This document shows, piece by piece, positions 41,794-50,818 of a stretch of 64,000 nucleotides of DNA. Each line of letters starts with the position of its first letter. Positions within the stretch are counted from its first letter, which is position 1. The notes beneath the pieces are model-generated. The model was not told the DNA's origin, did not search any database, and saw only the letters and a program-made list of their open reading frames with translations. This stretch comes from Rhizobium sp. ASV8 (GTDB taxonomy: Bacteria > Pseudomonadota > Alphaproteobacteria > Rhizobiales > Rhizobiaceae), in contig NZ_JAELUG010000003.1 in the NCBI RefSeq assembly GCF_016429255.1, positions 1 to 64,000 of the forward strand. The letters are read 5' to 3'. The translations under genes were made by a program, and so were the position numbers.

Positions 41794-42672
41794 ATGAAAC
41801 TGTCCGGCGTTATGCCTGCGCTCATCACCCCCTTCGACACGAATGGCAAGGTCGATTTCAAAGCCTTCGAACGGCATCTGACCGCTTTGCGTGCGGCAGG
41901 CGTAACCGGTTGGGTGCCGATGGGATCGACCGGAGAATATTCCGCGCTGTCGAATGCGGAGCGGGACGACGTCCTGAGATTCGTCAAGGATTTTGCCAGG
42001 GAAGGCGAGGCCCTGATTGCCGGCACGAACGCGCCCGCGACACGTGAGGTGATCGAGAACACGTTGCGTGCCAAGGAGATCGGCTATGACACGGTTCTGC
42101 TCGCGACGCCGTTTTACACGCGTCCGACGCAGGACGAGCTGCTCGCCCATTTCCGCACCGTGCTCGATGAGACGAATATCAATCTCATTCTCTATAGCTA
42201 TCCCTACAAGGACGGCGTCGAGATTGGTTTCGATATACTGGACGCGCTTGCCGACGATCTGCGTGTTCTGGGTATCAAGGAGAGTTCGGGGTCGCTCCAA
42301 CGGGCAATTGACATCCACTCCCGTTACAATGGTCGCATCGATCTGATCTCGGGATCCGACGACATCGCACTCGACTTCATGTTCTGGGGTGCCGACGCCT
42401 GGATCTGCGGGCCGGCCAATTGCATGGCCAAAGCCTGCGTCGATCTCGATCGAACGTTCCGATCGGGAGATCTGAAGACGGCGCGTGAAAAGATGATCGT
42501 GCTCTATCGTGCCATGAACATCCTGGAGAGCGGCAAGTTCGTGCAGAAGGTCAAGTATGGCTGTGAGCTGCAGGGCCTGCCGGTTGGCAATTGCCGTGCG
42601 CCGCTCCGAGAGCTGACCATCGACGAAAAGGCCGAATTCAGGGCCGCCATGCAGCCGATCTTGAATTGGTGA
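41794..42672 (+). CDS. DapA-family lyase/deaminase (hydroxypyrroline-carboxylate deaminase-like)
   Basis: 292 residues, class I aldolase barrel. MGSTGEYSALSNAE is the family's substrate-carboxylate motif, Tyr134 (ILYSYP) the proton relay and Lys162 (GIKESSG) the Schiff-base residue. In hydroxyproline operons a DapA homologue (HypD) converts delta-1-pyrroline-4-hydroxy-2-carboxylate to alpha-ketoglutarate semialdehyde. The neighbouring oxidase and aldehyde dehydrogenase fit that pathway. Other DapA-family reactions (KDG aldolase, NAL) are possible. Confidence 0.85.
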   Translation: MKLSGVMPALITPFDTNGKVDFKAFERHLTALRAAGVTGWVPMGSTGEYSALSNAERDDVLRFVKDFAREGEALIAGTNAPATREVIENTLRAKEIGYDTVLLATPFYTRPTQDELLAHFRTVLDETNINLILYSYPYKDGVEIGFDILDALADDLRVLGIKESSGSLQRAIDIHSRYNGRIDLISGSDDIALDFMFWGADAWICGPANCMAKACVDLDRTFRSGDLKTAREKMIVLYRAMNILESGKFVQKVKYGCELQGLPVGNCRAPLRELTIDEKAEFRAAMQPILNW

Positions 42673-42734
42673 GCCGACTTCTGTCGCGGCGCAGTCGCGC
42701 CTCGACCACCCATCGTTCATTTCGAGGAAGTGAA

Positions 42735-43973
42735 GTGCCTTCAATCGTTGTCGTCGGCGCGGGTATCATCGGAACCGCCATTGCCCATGAACTACAACGC
42801 CGCGGCCAATCCGTGGTGCTTGTCGACAGAAGCGCTCCGGGCGAAGGCGCGTCCTATGGCAATATGGCGAGCATCGCTATCACCGAGTTCATGCCCGCGT
42901 CGCGTCCCGGCATCTGGGCGCAGATGCCAAAATGGCTCATCGACCCCGAAGGGCCAGTGCGCGTGCGCCCCTCCTATATGCCGCGGCTTGCGCCGTGGTT
43001 TCTGCGCTTCCTCGCAGCAAGCCGTCCATCGCAGCTGAGAGCGCTGGAAAAGGCAGGTGCGGTGCTATGCGCGCGCGTTCACGACGATCTCGAGGCGCTC
43101 CTGAAGGAGACAGGCCTTCAGGATATGCTGAGCGCCGAGGGTTGTCTCAGCGTCTATTCCGATGAGGCGGAATTCCATGCGGATCGGGATCATATCGAGA
43201 TCCTTGATCGCTTCGGTTTTCGATATGAGATTCTCGCCGGCAATTCGGCCCGCGATCTCGAACCTGCACTGACGACGAAGATCGGCAAGGCCGTGCTTCT
43301 CCCCGGCAATCGCTCGATCTCGGACCCGCACAAACTTGTCGTCGCGTTGTCCGAGCGGTTTCAGGCGCTTGGCGGACACATAGAGAAGGGCGAGGTCGTC
43401 GGCTTCGAACATGGTGACGGCGGTGTCACGGCAATTCGGCTGAAGGACGGGCGACGCATGGAGGTGGGCGGTGTAGTGCTGGCGGCGGGAGCCTATACCG
43501 CACGTCTGTCATCCATGTTGAAGGAGCCGATCCCGCTCGAGACCGAGCGCGGCTATCACACGCAAATCATGGCTCCCGGCATTTCCATGCGCCACTCGAT
43601 GATATGGCCGGCGCGGGCATTCATGGTTACGCCGACCGCCGGCGGCATTCGCGTTGGCGGGACGGTCGAAATGGCCGGTCTCGAAGCCGCGCCGGACTAT
43701 CGGCGAGCCAAGGTGCTGGTGAAGCGGGCGAGGGAGGCACTCCCCGAGTTGAAGGTGGAACAGACAAGCGAATGGATGGGGCATCGTCCGGCGCTCCCCG
43801 ACACCGTGCCGGTCATGGGGCCGTCCGCGAGACGCGCAAACGTCTGGTACGCAACCGGGCACGGCCATCTCGGCTTGACCTATGGCGCGACCACGGCCCG
43901 CCTCATGGCCGATCTCATCACGGGTGTGAACCCTCCCGTGGACATGAAGCCTTATCGCGTCGACCGATTTTAA
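42735..43973 (+). CDS. FAD-dependent D-amino-acid dehydrogenase-like oxidoreductase
   Basis: 412 residues. FAD-binding motif IVVVGAGIIGTAIAHELQRRG, then VLVDRSAPGEGASYGN, and a C-terminal contact WMGHRPALPDTVPVMGPS followed by GHGHLGLTYG, as in DadA/HypO enzymes. It begins at GTG 42735 with GAGGAAG upstream. In the proposed pathway it would oxidise cis-4-hydroxy-D-proline to the pyrroline intermediate. The electron acceptor is unknown. Confidence 0.87.
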   Translation: MPSIVVVGAGIIGTAIAHELQRRGQSVVLVDRSAPGEGASYGNMASIAITEFMPASRPGIWAQMPKWLIDPEGPVRVRPSYMPRLAPWFLRFLAASRPSQLRALEKAGAVLCARVHDDLEALLKETGLQDMLSAEGCLSVYSDEAEFHADRDHIEILDRFGFRYEILAGNSARDLEPALTTKIGKAVLLPGNRSISDPHKLVVALSERFQALGGHIEKGEVVGFEHGDGGVTAIRLKDGRRMEVGGVVLAAGAYTARLSSMLKEPIPLETERGYHTQIMAPGISMRHSMIWPARAFMVTPTAGGIRVGGTVEMAGLEAAPDYRRAKVLVKRAREALPELKVEQTSEWMGHRPALPDTVPVMGPSARRANVWYATGHGHLGLTYGATTARLMADLITGVNPPVDMKPYRVDRF

Positions 43974-44007
43974 GATGATTGCGACTTACGAGAGCAAGGG
44001 AATGAAG

Positions 44008-45498
44008 ATGCGCAGAGAACTGTATATCGACGGAAAATGGTTGCGCCCGATCAAGGGCGGGACTTGCCCGGTCATCAATCCTGCGACCGAAGAGGTTATC
44101 GGAGCCATCGCTGCGGCGACCGAAGAGGATGTCGACATCGCCGTTAAGGCAGCGCGCAGGGCGTTCGATAGGGACGGTTGGCCGAAGCTTTCGGGATCGC
44201 AGCGAGCGACATATTTGCGTGCGATCGCTGATGGGATTCGGGCGCGCCAGGCGGAGATCGCCCGCCTTGAAGTCCTCGACAACGGCAAGCCCTTCCCGGA
44301 AGCCGATTGGGACATCGCCGATGCTGCGGGATGTTTCGACTTCTATGCCGGTCTTGCCGAGCAGCTTGACCATCATCCGGAAGAGACGATCCCTCTTGCC
44401 GACGACCGCTTCACGTCCAAAGCGGTGCGGGAGCCCATCGGCGTGGCCGGTGCGATCATCCCGTGGAACTATCCGTTGTTGATGGCAGCCTGGAAGGTTG
44501 CTCCTGCTCTTGCGGCAGGATGCACGGTTGTTCTGAAGCCTGCGGAACTGACGTCGCTCACGGCGCTGGAACTTGCCGCCATTGCCGATGAGGTCGGGCT
44601 GCCGGCCGGTGTCCTGAACATCGTGACCGGCGCCGGATCGGTCGCGGGCCAGGCGATCATCGACCACAAGGGCGTCGACAAGCTGGCATTTACGGGCTCC
44701 GGGCCTGTCGGATCGAGGATCATGGCGGCAGCCGCTCGCGACATCAAGCGGGTGAGCCTCGAGCTCGGCGGCAAATCGCCCTTCGTCGTATTCGACGACG
44801 CCGACATCGAGGAGGCGGTCGAATGGATCATGTTCGGTATCTTCTGGAACCAGGGTCAGGTGTGCTCGGCGACCTCCAGGGTTCTCGTGCACGAAGCCAT
44901 CTACGAGCGGCTGCTTGGACGTCTTGTGGACGAGACGAACAAGATCAAGATCGGTAACGGTCTGGACGAAGGCGTTCTGCTCGGCCCGCTGGTCTCAAAG
45001 CGCCAGTACGAACAGGTAACGGCTGCAATCGAAGCGGCGCGGCAGGCGGGAGCAACGGTTGTCTGCGGCGGAACCCGCCCGGAGGGCTTCGATAGAGGAT
45101 ACTATCTTCGTCCGACCATATTGACCGATGTTCCTCTTAACAGCGATGCCTGGGTCGAGGAAATTTTCGGTCCGGTTGTCTGTATCAGGCCGTTCAAGAC
45201 GGAAGAAGAGGCCGTCGAGCTCGCCAACGAGTCCCGCTTCGGCCTTGCCGCCGCTGTCATGTCCAATGACGAAGTCCGGGCTGAGCGCGTGGCTGCCGCC
45301 TTCAGAGCCGGGATCGTCTGGATCAATTGTTCACAGCCGACTTTTACCGAAGCGCCGTGGGGCGGCTACAAGGAATCGGGCATTGGCCGGGAGCTGGGTC
45401 GCTGGGGCCTCGACAACTATCTCGAGACGAAACAGATCACCAAATATGTCGGCAAGAGTTCCTGGGGATGGTACATCAAGCAAGAGGCAGCCGAATGA
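44008..45498 (+). CDS. Aldehyde dehydrogenase (alpha-ketoglutarate semialdehyde type by context)
   Basis: 496 residues. Cofactor and catalytic motifs intact: GAIIPWNYPLLMA, FTGSGPVGSRI, the general-base Glu in ELGGKSP and the nucleophile Cys in NQGQVCSATSR. The closest feel is the betaine-aldehyde-dehydrogenase clade, but the operon points to oxidation of alpha-ketoglutarate semialdehyde. ATG 44008 has AAGGG 7 nt upstream. ATGs at 43975 and 44002 are less well placed. Its stop overlaps the next start (ATGA). Confidence 0.88.
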   Translation: MRRELYIDGKWLRPIKGGTCPVINPATEEVIGAIAAATEEDVDIAVKAARRAFDRDGWPKLSGSQRATYLRAIADGIRARQAEIARLEVLDNGKPFPEADWDIADAAGCFDFYAGLAEQLDHHPEETIPLADDRFTSKAVREPIGVAGAIIPWNYPLLMAAWKVAPALAAGCTVVLKPAELTSLTALELAAIADEVGLPAGVLNIVTGAGSVAGQAIIDHKGVDKLAFTGSGPVGSRIMAAAARDIKRVSLELGGKSPFVVFDDADIEEAVEWIMFGIFWNQGQVCSATSRVLVHEAIYERLLGRLVDETNKIKIGNGLDEGVLLGPLVSKRQYEQVTAAIEAARQAGATVVCGGTRPEGFDRGYYLRPTILTDVPLNSDAWVEEIFGPVVCIRPFKTEEEAVELANESRFGLAAAVMSNDEVRAERVAAAFRAGIVWINCSQPTFTEAPWGGYKESGIGRELGRWGLDNYLETKQITKYVGKSSWGWYIKQEAAE

Positions 45499-46529
45499 AC
45501 TGGGATCGCACGCTCGACCTCATGCAGGTTCATTGCCAAGGCGAGATCGGCAAGGTCATTGTCGCCGGCGCCCCGGAAATTCCCGGCGCGACCATGCTGG
45601 ACAAGATGAACCACATCAATGCCGTCGATGACAGTCTGCGTCGCTTCGTAACGTTCGAACCACGCGCCAATGTCGCAATGTCGGTGAACCTCCTGGTCGC
45701 GCCCACACGGACCGATGCCGATGCCGGCTTCATTGTCCTTCAGGCGGATCGAGCGCATCCCATGTCCGGGAGCAATTGCATCTGCGTCGTCACGGCCTTG
45801 CTCGAGAGCGGGCGCATTGCCATGCACGAACCGGAGACCATAGTTCGTCTCGACACGCCGGCGGGTCTGGTGGTCGCGCGGGCTACCTGCCGCAATGGAA
45901 GATGCATCTCGGTCAGTCTGGACAATGTCCCGAGCTTCGCGGAGATGCTGGACAAGGAAATCGAAACGCCGAAATGGGGGCGCATCAAAACGGACATCGC
46001 CTTTGGCGGCGTCTATTATGCACTGATCGACGTCGATCAGATCGGTCTTGATATCACCCCCTCGAATGCGCGTGTCCTTGCCGAAGCCGGTATCGAGCTT
46101 CGGGCGCAGCTCGCCGAGCAGATCGAGGTTGCCCATCCCATCCTGACGGGAGTGAGTGATGTCGCTTATGTGATGTTCCGTGCGCGTGAGGCAGATGGCG
46201 CTGTGAGAACCTGCACGACATTGCAGCCTGGTCGTGTCGACCGATCGCCCTGCGGCACCGGCAGTTCGGCAAATCTGGCCACCCTATATGCGCGGGGGGA
46301 GGTGAGGGTCGGGGACAGCAGGACATCGCGTTCGCTCATCGGCGGCGAGTTCCATGCCGAGGCGATCGGGGAAACCGAGATTGCCGGTCGAAAGGCGGTG
46401 CTGCCCCGCATTACCGGAAGCGGCTACGTCTATGGGCGCGAACAGCTTCGATATGAGGCCGATGATCCCTTTCTCAAGGGTTTTGCACTCTCCGATACCT
46501 GGGGTCCGCAAGTGAAACTTTTGAGGTAG
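45495..46529 (+). CDS. Proline-racemase-family enzyme with Ser/Cys active site
   Basis: 344 residues. The first catalytic motif, usually MCGH, reads MSGSN with Ser91 where the Cys should be; the second (DRSPCGTGSSANLA) keeps Cys253. Classical proline racemases and 4-hydroxyproline epimerases use a Cys/Cys pair, while trans-3-hydroxy-L-proline dehydratases have Ser or Thr at the first position, and some Ser/Cys members are reported to do both reactions. It may therefore epimerise 4-hydroxyproline, dehydrate 3-hydroxyproline, or both. It is translationally coupled to the aldehyde dehydrogenase. Confidence 0.85.
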   Translation: MNWDRTLDLMQVHCQGEIGKVIVAGAPEIPGATMLDKMNHINAVDDSLRRFVTFEPRANVAMSVNLLVAPTRTDADAGFIVLQADRAHPMSGSNCICVVTALLESGRIAMHEPETIVRLDTPAGLVVARATCRNGRCISVSLDNVPSFAEMLDKEIETPKWGRIKTDIAFGGVYYALIDVDQIGLDITPSNARVLAEAGIELRAQLAEQIEVAHPILTGVSDVAYVMFRAREADGAVRTCTTLQPGRVDRSPCGTGSSANLATLYARGEVRVGDSRTSRSLIGGEFHAEAIGETEIAGRKAVLPRITGSGYVYGREQLRYEADDPFLKGFALSDTWGPQVKLLR

Positions 46530-46537
46530 GAGGCATC

Positions 46538-47305
46538 ATGTCCGGAACCGGCAAATCAATTGAAGGCATGACGGTGCTGGTCACCGGAGCCTCGCGTGGC
46601 ATTGGGGCGGCAATCGCCGATCGCCTCGCTGCCGAGGGCGCGCAGGTGCTCATTCATTTCGGGCGAGATCGGCAGTCGGCTGGGGCTCTCCTGACGAGGA
46701 TCGGTGGCAAAGGCGCCGTTCTTCAGGCTGACCTGTCGAGTGCTGAAGGTCCATTCGAGCTTTGGAAGCGGGCAGAGGCGGCGGTCGGCCGGATCGATGC
46801 TCTGGTCAACAATGCCGGCATCCGCACGGAAATCTCCGTCGATGCCGATCCGGCAGATTGGAAGGCCGCATGGCAGAGGGAGTTTCAAGTGAACCTCTTT
46901 GCGGCCGCGGATCTGTGCAAGGAGGCTATCCTTCATTTCAAGGCCAAAGGCGGCGGCCGCATCATCAACATAGCGAGCCGCGCCGGCCAACGCGGTTATG
47001 CGGCGGACGCCATGCCCTATGGTGCAAGCAAGGGCGCACTCGTCAACTTGACGAAGTCGATTGCCAGAAGTTTTGGCCCGGACGGGATCACAGCGATCGC
47101 CGTAGCGCCGGGTTGGGTTCGCACCGACATGGCCGACGATTTCGTCGCCAAGCACGGCAAGCTGGCCGCGGTTGCCGATATCCCCATCGGTGAGATGGCC
47201 GAGCCGGAGGAGATAGGGGAACTCGTCGCCTTTCTGCTTCGACCGTCCCAGGCGTCGCTGAACGGGGCGACGCTCGACGTCAATGGTGGCAGCTATATTC
47301 GTTAG
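46538..47305 (+). CDS. Short-chain dehydrogenase/reductase
   Basis: 255 residues, classical SDR: TGASRGIGAAIADRL (cofactor loop), NNAG, catalytic Ser in NIASRAGQ and YGASK (Tyr/Lys). Terminal DVNGGSYIR is typical. GTAGGAGG precedes the ATG. Part of the same operon. Substrate unknown. Confidence 0.88.
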   Translation: MSGTGKSIEGMTVLVTGASRGIGAAIADRLAAEGAQVLIHFGRDRQSAGALLTRIGGKGAVLQADLSSAEGPFELWKRAEAAVGRIDALVNNAGIRTEISVDADPADWKAAWQREFQVNLFAAADLCKEAILHFKAKGGGRIINIASRAGQRGYAADAMPYGASKGALVNLTKSIARSFGPDGITAIAVAPGWVRTDMADDFVAKHGKLAAVADIPIGEMAEPEEIGELVAFLLRPSQASLNGATLDVNGGSYIR

Positions 47306-47317
47306 GGAGCAGGGAAA

Positions 47318-48073
47318 ATGAAGAGATTCGTCGAGAAGGTTGCTGTGGTGACCGGTGGTGGTGGTGGCATCGGATCGGCGATTTCCAGCCGGTTGGCGGA
47401 CGAGGGGGCACTGGTGATCGTCACCGACGCCAACGCGCCAGCGGCGGCGGAAGTTGCGGCGAACATCGAAGCAAGAGGAGGGCGAGCTGTTGCGATTGCC
47501 GCCGATATTTCCAAGAAGGAGCAATGCGCCGAGTTGATCGAGAGGGCATTCGGCCTTGAGGGTCGGCTCGACGTTCTGGTGAACAATGCCGGCATCAACC
47601 GGCGTGGAAATCTGCTCTCGCTCACCGACGAGGATTGGGACATCAGCTTCGCCGTCAATCTCGACTCGATGTTTCATCTTTGCCGTGCGGTCATCCCGCA
47701 TATGATCAAGGCCGGTGGCGGCGCCGTCGTCAACACCGCTTCGCAATGGGGCCTTTATCCGGCACCCAACCATATTGCCTACAACACCACCAAGGCTGCG
47801 GTAGCGGCCTTCACCCAGAATCTAGCTCGCGACTACGCGCCCGACAAAGTCCGCGTCAACGCCGTTTGCCCCGGAGAGATCCACACGCCGATGCTGGAGG
47901 CGGGCGTCAAGAGATCCGGGAAAACGATCGCCGATCTCGACAGGCTTGTTCCGTTCGGAAGAATTGGTCGTCCCGAGGAGGTTGCTGCACTCGTCGCCTT
48001 CCTGGCCTCGGATGAGGCGGCGTTTATGTGTGGCTCGCTGGTCGAAATCACCGGCGCGCAGGCGGTCGCGTAA
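47318..48073 (+). CDS. Short-chain dehydrogenase/reductase
   Basis: 251 residues, second SDR, 12 nt after the first. TGGGGGIGSAISSRL, NNAGINRRG, catalytic Ser in NTASQWG and YNTTKAA. It ends the catabolic operon; the sugar operon begins 130 nt on. Substrate unknown. Two SDRs suggest an additional hydroxy-acid or hydroxyproline isomer branch. Confidence 0.88.
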   Translation: MKRFVEKVAVVTGGGGGIGSAISSRLADEGALVIVTDANAPAAAEVAANIEARGGRAVAIAADISKKEQCAELIERAFGLEGRLDVLVNNAGINRRGNLLSLTDEDWDISFAVNLDSMFHLCRAVIPHMIKAGGGAVVNTASQWGLYPAPNHIAYNTTKAAVAAFTQNLARDYAPDKVRVNAVCPGEIHTPMLEAGVKRSGKTIADLDRLVPFGRIGRPEEVAALVAFLASDEAAFMCGSLVEITGAQAVA

Positions 48074-48203
48074 GTCGCGTTAACGGCGGCACGGGCGTCT
48101 CCGGCTGTTTTTGCTGCACTGCGTCGTCGAATGTCGGTTTACAAAAGTATTACTATATGATGTTTTGACTATGGGCCTTGGAGATGGCCCTTGGGAGGAC
48201 ATC

Positions 48204-49166
48204 ATGAAATTGAAGACTGCACTGATCAGTGCCACGATTCTTGCTGCCTGCATGTTCACATCGGCATCGGCAAAAAATCTGGTCGTCGGTTTCTCGCAAA
48301 TCGGTTCGGAATCCGGTTGGCGTGCGGCCGAAACCACCTTGACCAAGCAGGAGGCCAAGAAGCGCGGCATCGATCTGAAGTTCGCAGACGCGCAGCAGAA
48401 GCAGGAAAATCAGATCAAGGCGATCCGTTCGTTCATCGCCCAGGGCGTTGACGCAATCCTGCTCGCACCGGTCGTGGAGACCGGCTGGGACGCCGTTCTG
48501 AAGGAAGCCAAGGAAGCCAAGATCCCCGTCATCCTGCTCGATCGCACGATCAACGCGCCGAAGGATCTCTATCTGACAGCCGTCACGTCTGATCAGATCC
48601 ACGAAGGCAAGGTTGCCGGCGACTGGCTGGTGAAGACAGTGGGCGACAAGAAGTGCAATATTGTCGAATTGCAGGGTACGACCGGTTCCTCGCCGGCCAT
48701 CGCCCGCAAGAAGGGCTTTGAAGAAGCGCTCAAGGGCCACGACAACCTGAAGATCGTCCGCAGTCAGACCGGCGACTTCACCCGCGCCAAGGGCAAGGAA
48801 GTCATGGAAAGCTTCCTGAAGGCCGAGAATGGCGGCAAGAACATCTGTGCGCTCTATGCCCATAATGACGACATGGCCGTCGGCGCCATCCAGGCGATCA
48901 AGGAAGCCGGCTTGAAGCCGGGCAAGGACATTCTGACCGTATCGGTCGATTCCGTTCCGGATCTCTTCAAGGCCATGGCCGCCGGCGAGGCGAATGCAAC
49001 CGTCGAACTGACCCCCAATATGGCCGGTCCAGCCTTCGATGCGCTCGATGCCTATCTGAAGACCAAGAAGGAGCCACCGAAGTGGATCCAGACGGAATCC
49101 AAGCTCTACACCCAGGCGGATGATCCGCAGAAGGTCTACGAGCAAAAGAAGGACCTCGGCTACTGA
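48204..49166 (+). CDS. ytfQ: Sugar ABC transporter substrate-binding protein (YtfQ type)
   Basis: 320 residues, periplasmic-binding-protein type 1 fold. A signal peptide (KTALISATILAACMFTSASA) precedes LVVGFSQIGSESGWRAAE, which is the YtfQ (galactofuranose-binding) signature. IVELQGTTGSSPAIAR and ALYAHNDDMAVGA are further family motifs. GGGAGGA precedes ATG 48204. First gene of the operon. Galactofuranose is the E. coli ligand; the ligand here may be another aldose. Confidence 0.9.
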   Translation: MKLKTALISATILAACMFTSASAKNLVVGFSQIGSESGWRAAETTLTKQEAKKRGIDLKFADAQQKQENQIKAIRSFIAQGVDAILLAPVVETGWDAVLKEAKEAKIPVILLDRTINAPKDLYLTAVTSDQIHEGKVAGDWLVKTVGDKKCNIVELQGTTGSSPAIARKKGFEEALKGHDNLKIVRSQTGDFTRAKGKEVMESFLKAENGGKNICALYAHNDDMAVGAIQAIKEAGLKPGKDILTVSVDSVPDLFKAMAAGEANATVELTPNMAGPAFDALDAYLKTKKEPPKWIQTESKLYTQADDPQKVYEQKKDLGY

Positions 49167-49224
49167 GACGAAAGGGTGATCGCGGCGGATCGGCCTCGCC
49201 CCCGGTGCGATCCCCATGAAAGAT

Positions 49225-49250
49225 GCCGGCGCTTCGATAGAAGCGCCGGC
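49225..49250 (+). terminator. Intercistronic stem-loop after ytfQ
   Basis: Perfect 11-bp stem GCCGGCGCTTC/GAAGCGCCGGC with loop GATA. Likely stabilises the binding-protein mRNA and reduces downstream transcription. Confidence 0.75.
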
Positions 49251-49294
49251 TATCGCTTTCTCCCACAGGCTCAATGCAGGGACATCAGTGCTTC

Positions 49295-50818
49295 ATGGCT
49301 CACGACGTCGAGCGACTTCTGCTAGCAACAGGCATTTGTAAATATTTCCCCGGCTCGACCGCTCTCGATCATGTCGATTTCACATTGTTGCGCGGCGAAG
49401 TTCACGCGCTCCTTGGCGAAAATGGCGCCGGAAAATCGACCTTGATAAAGTGCATGACCGGCGCCTATCGGCGTGATGCCGGCTCGCTTGTTCTCGACGG
49501 GGCCGAGATCGACCCGCATGACACATTGGCGGCACAAAAGCTCGGGATCGGGACCGTCTACCAGGAGGTCAATCTTCTGCCCAATCTGAGCGTGGCGGAA
49601 AACCTTTTCCTTGGGCGCCAACCTCGGCGGTTCGGCATGGTCAGCAGCCGTGTCATGAACAGCATGGCGCGAGAACTTCTGGCGCAATATGGTGTGGATA
49701 TCGATGTCACCCGTCAGCTCGATCGCTTCTCAGTCGCGATCCAGCAGGTGATCGCGATCGCTCGAGCCGTCGATCTCTCCGGCAAAGTTCTGATCCTTGA
49801 CGAGCCCACCGCAAGTCTCGACACGCACGAAGTCGAAATGTTGTTCGGCATCGTCAGGCGACTGAAGCAGCGTGGGTTGGGAATTGTTTTCATTACGCAT
49901 TTTCTCGAGCAGGTTTATGACATCTGCGATCGTATCACTGTTCTGCGCAACGGGCGTCTGGTCGGAACACGCGAGGCGGAGGATCTTCCACGACAGACCC
50001 TGATCGCCATGATGCTCGGCCGCGAACTCGCGCAGACCGAAAGCGCGATCAAGCAGACCGAGACGGAAAATGGCCCGGTAAAGTATCGCTTCACTAACTT
50101 TGGCAAGCGCGGCAAGGTCAAGCCTTTCGATATGGAGGTGCGCGTCGGCGAGGTGGTCGGCATAGCCGGTCTGCTCGGATCGGGGCGAACCGAAACCGCC
50201 GAGGTGCTTTTCGGCGTCGAGCGCGCCGATAGCGGTGAAGCAAGAATCGAAGACAAAGCGGTGACGTTTCCCAATCCGCGCGCTGCCATCAAGAATGGCT
50301 TCGGCTTCTGTCCGGAAGACCGCAAGACCGATGGCATCATCGGTGATCTTTCCATTCGCGAGAACATCATTATGGCATTGCAGGCGCGGCGGGGCTGGGC
50401 AAGACCTCTGGCCCGCAGCGAGCAAAACGCGATTGCCGACCATTACATCAAACTATTGGATATACGCACGACCGATCGCGAAAAGCCCATCAGGCTTCTT
50501 TCCGGCGGTAACCAGCAGAAGGCCATTCTCGCGCGTTGGCTGGCGACCAATCCGCGCTTTCTTATTCTCGATGAGCCGACCCGCGGCATCGATGTCGGCG
50601 CCCATGCGGAAATCATTCGCCTGATCGAAAATCTCTGCCGGCAGGGAATGTCTCTTGTGGTGATTTCGTCTGAACTTGAAGAACTCGTCGCCTATAGTTC
50701 CCGCGTCATCGTCCTTCGGGATCGTGAGCACATTGCCGAGCTGACTGGAAGCGACGTGACCGCTGGAAACATCGTCGAGGCCATTGCCACGGCTGAGAAG
50801 ACGAGGGAGGACGCATGA
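49295..50818 (+). CDS. ytfR: Sugar ABC transporter ATP-binding protein (YtfR type)
   Basis: 507 residues with two ATPase domains, as in all CUT2-family sugar importers. First domain: GENGAGKSTLIKC, LDRFSVAIQQVIAIARA, LILDEPTASLD. Second domain: GLLGSGRTETAEVLFG (degenerate Walker A), LLSGGNQQKAILARW, LILDEPTRGID. ATG 49295 matches the family start (LLLATGICKYFPG); ATG 49274 is also open. Confidence 0.92.
   Translation: MAHDVERLLLATGICKYFPGSTALDHVDFTLLRGEVHALLGENGAGKSTLIKCMTGAYRRDAGSLVLDGAEIDPHDTLAAQKLGIGTVYQEVNLLPNLSVAENLFLGRQPRRFGMVSSRVMNSMARELLAQYGVDIDVTRQLDRFSVAIQQVIAIARAVDLSGKVLILDEPTASLDTHEVEMLFGIVRRLKQRGLGIVFITHFLEQVYDICDRITVLRNGRLVGTREAEDLPRQTLIAMMLGRELAQTESAIKQTETENGPVKYRFTNFGKRGKVKPFDMEVRVGEVVGIAGLLGSGRTETAEVLFGVERADSGEARIEDKAVTFPNPRAAIKNGFGFCPEDRKTDGIIGDLSIRENIIMALQARRGWARPLARSEQNAIADHYIKLLDIRTTDREKPIRLLSGGNQQKAILARWLATNPRFLILDEPTRGIDVGAHAEIIRLIENLCRQGMSLVVISSELEELVAYSSRVIVLRDREHIAELTGSDVTAGNIVEAIATAEKTREDA

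Noticed and set aside
46556..47773. 405-codon minus-strand frame
   Set aside because: Antisense to both short-chain dehydrogenases, which carry full catalytic motifs.
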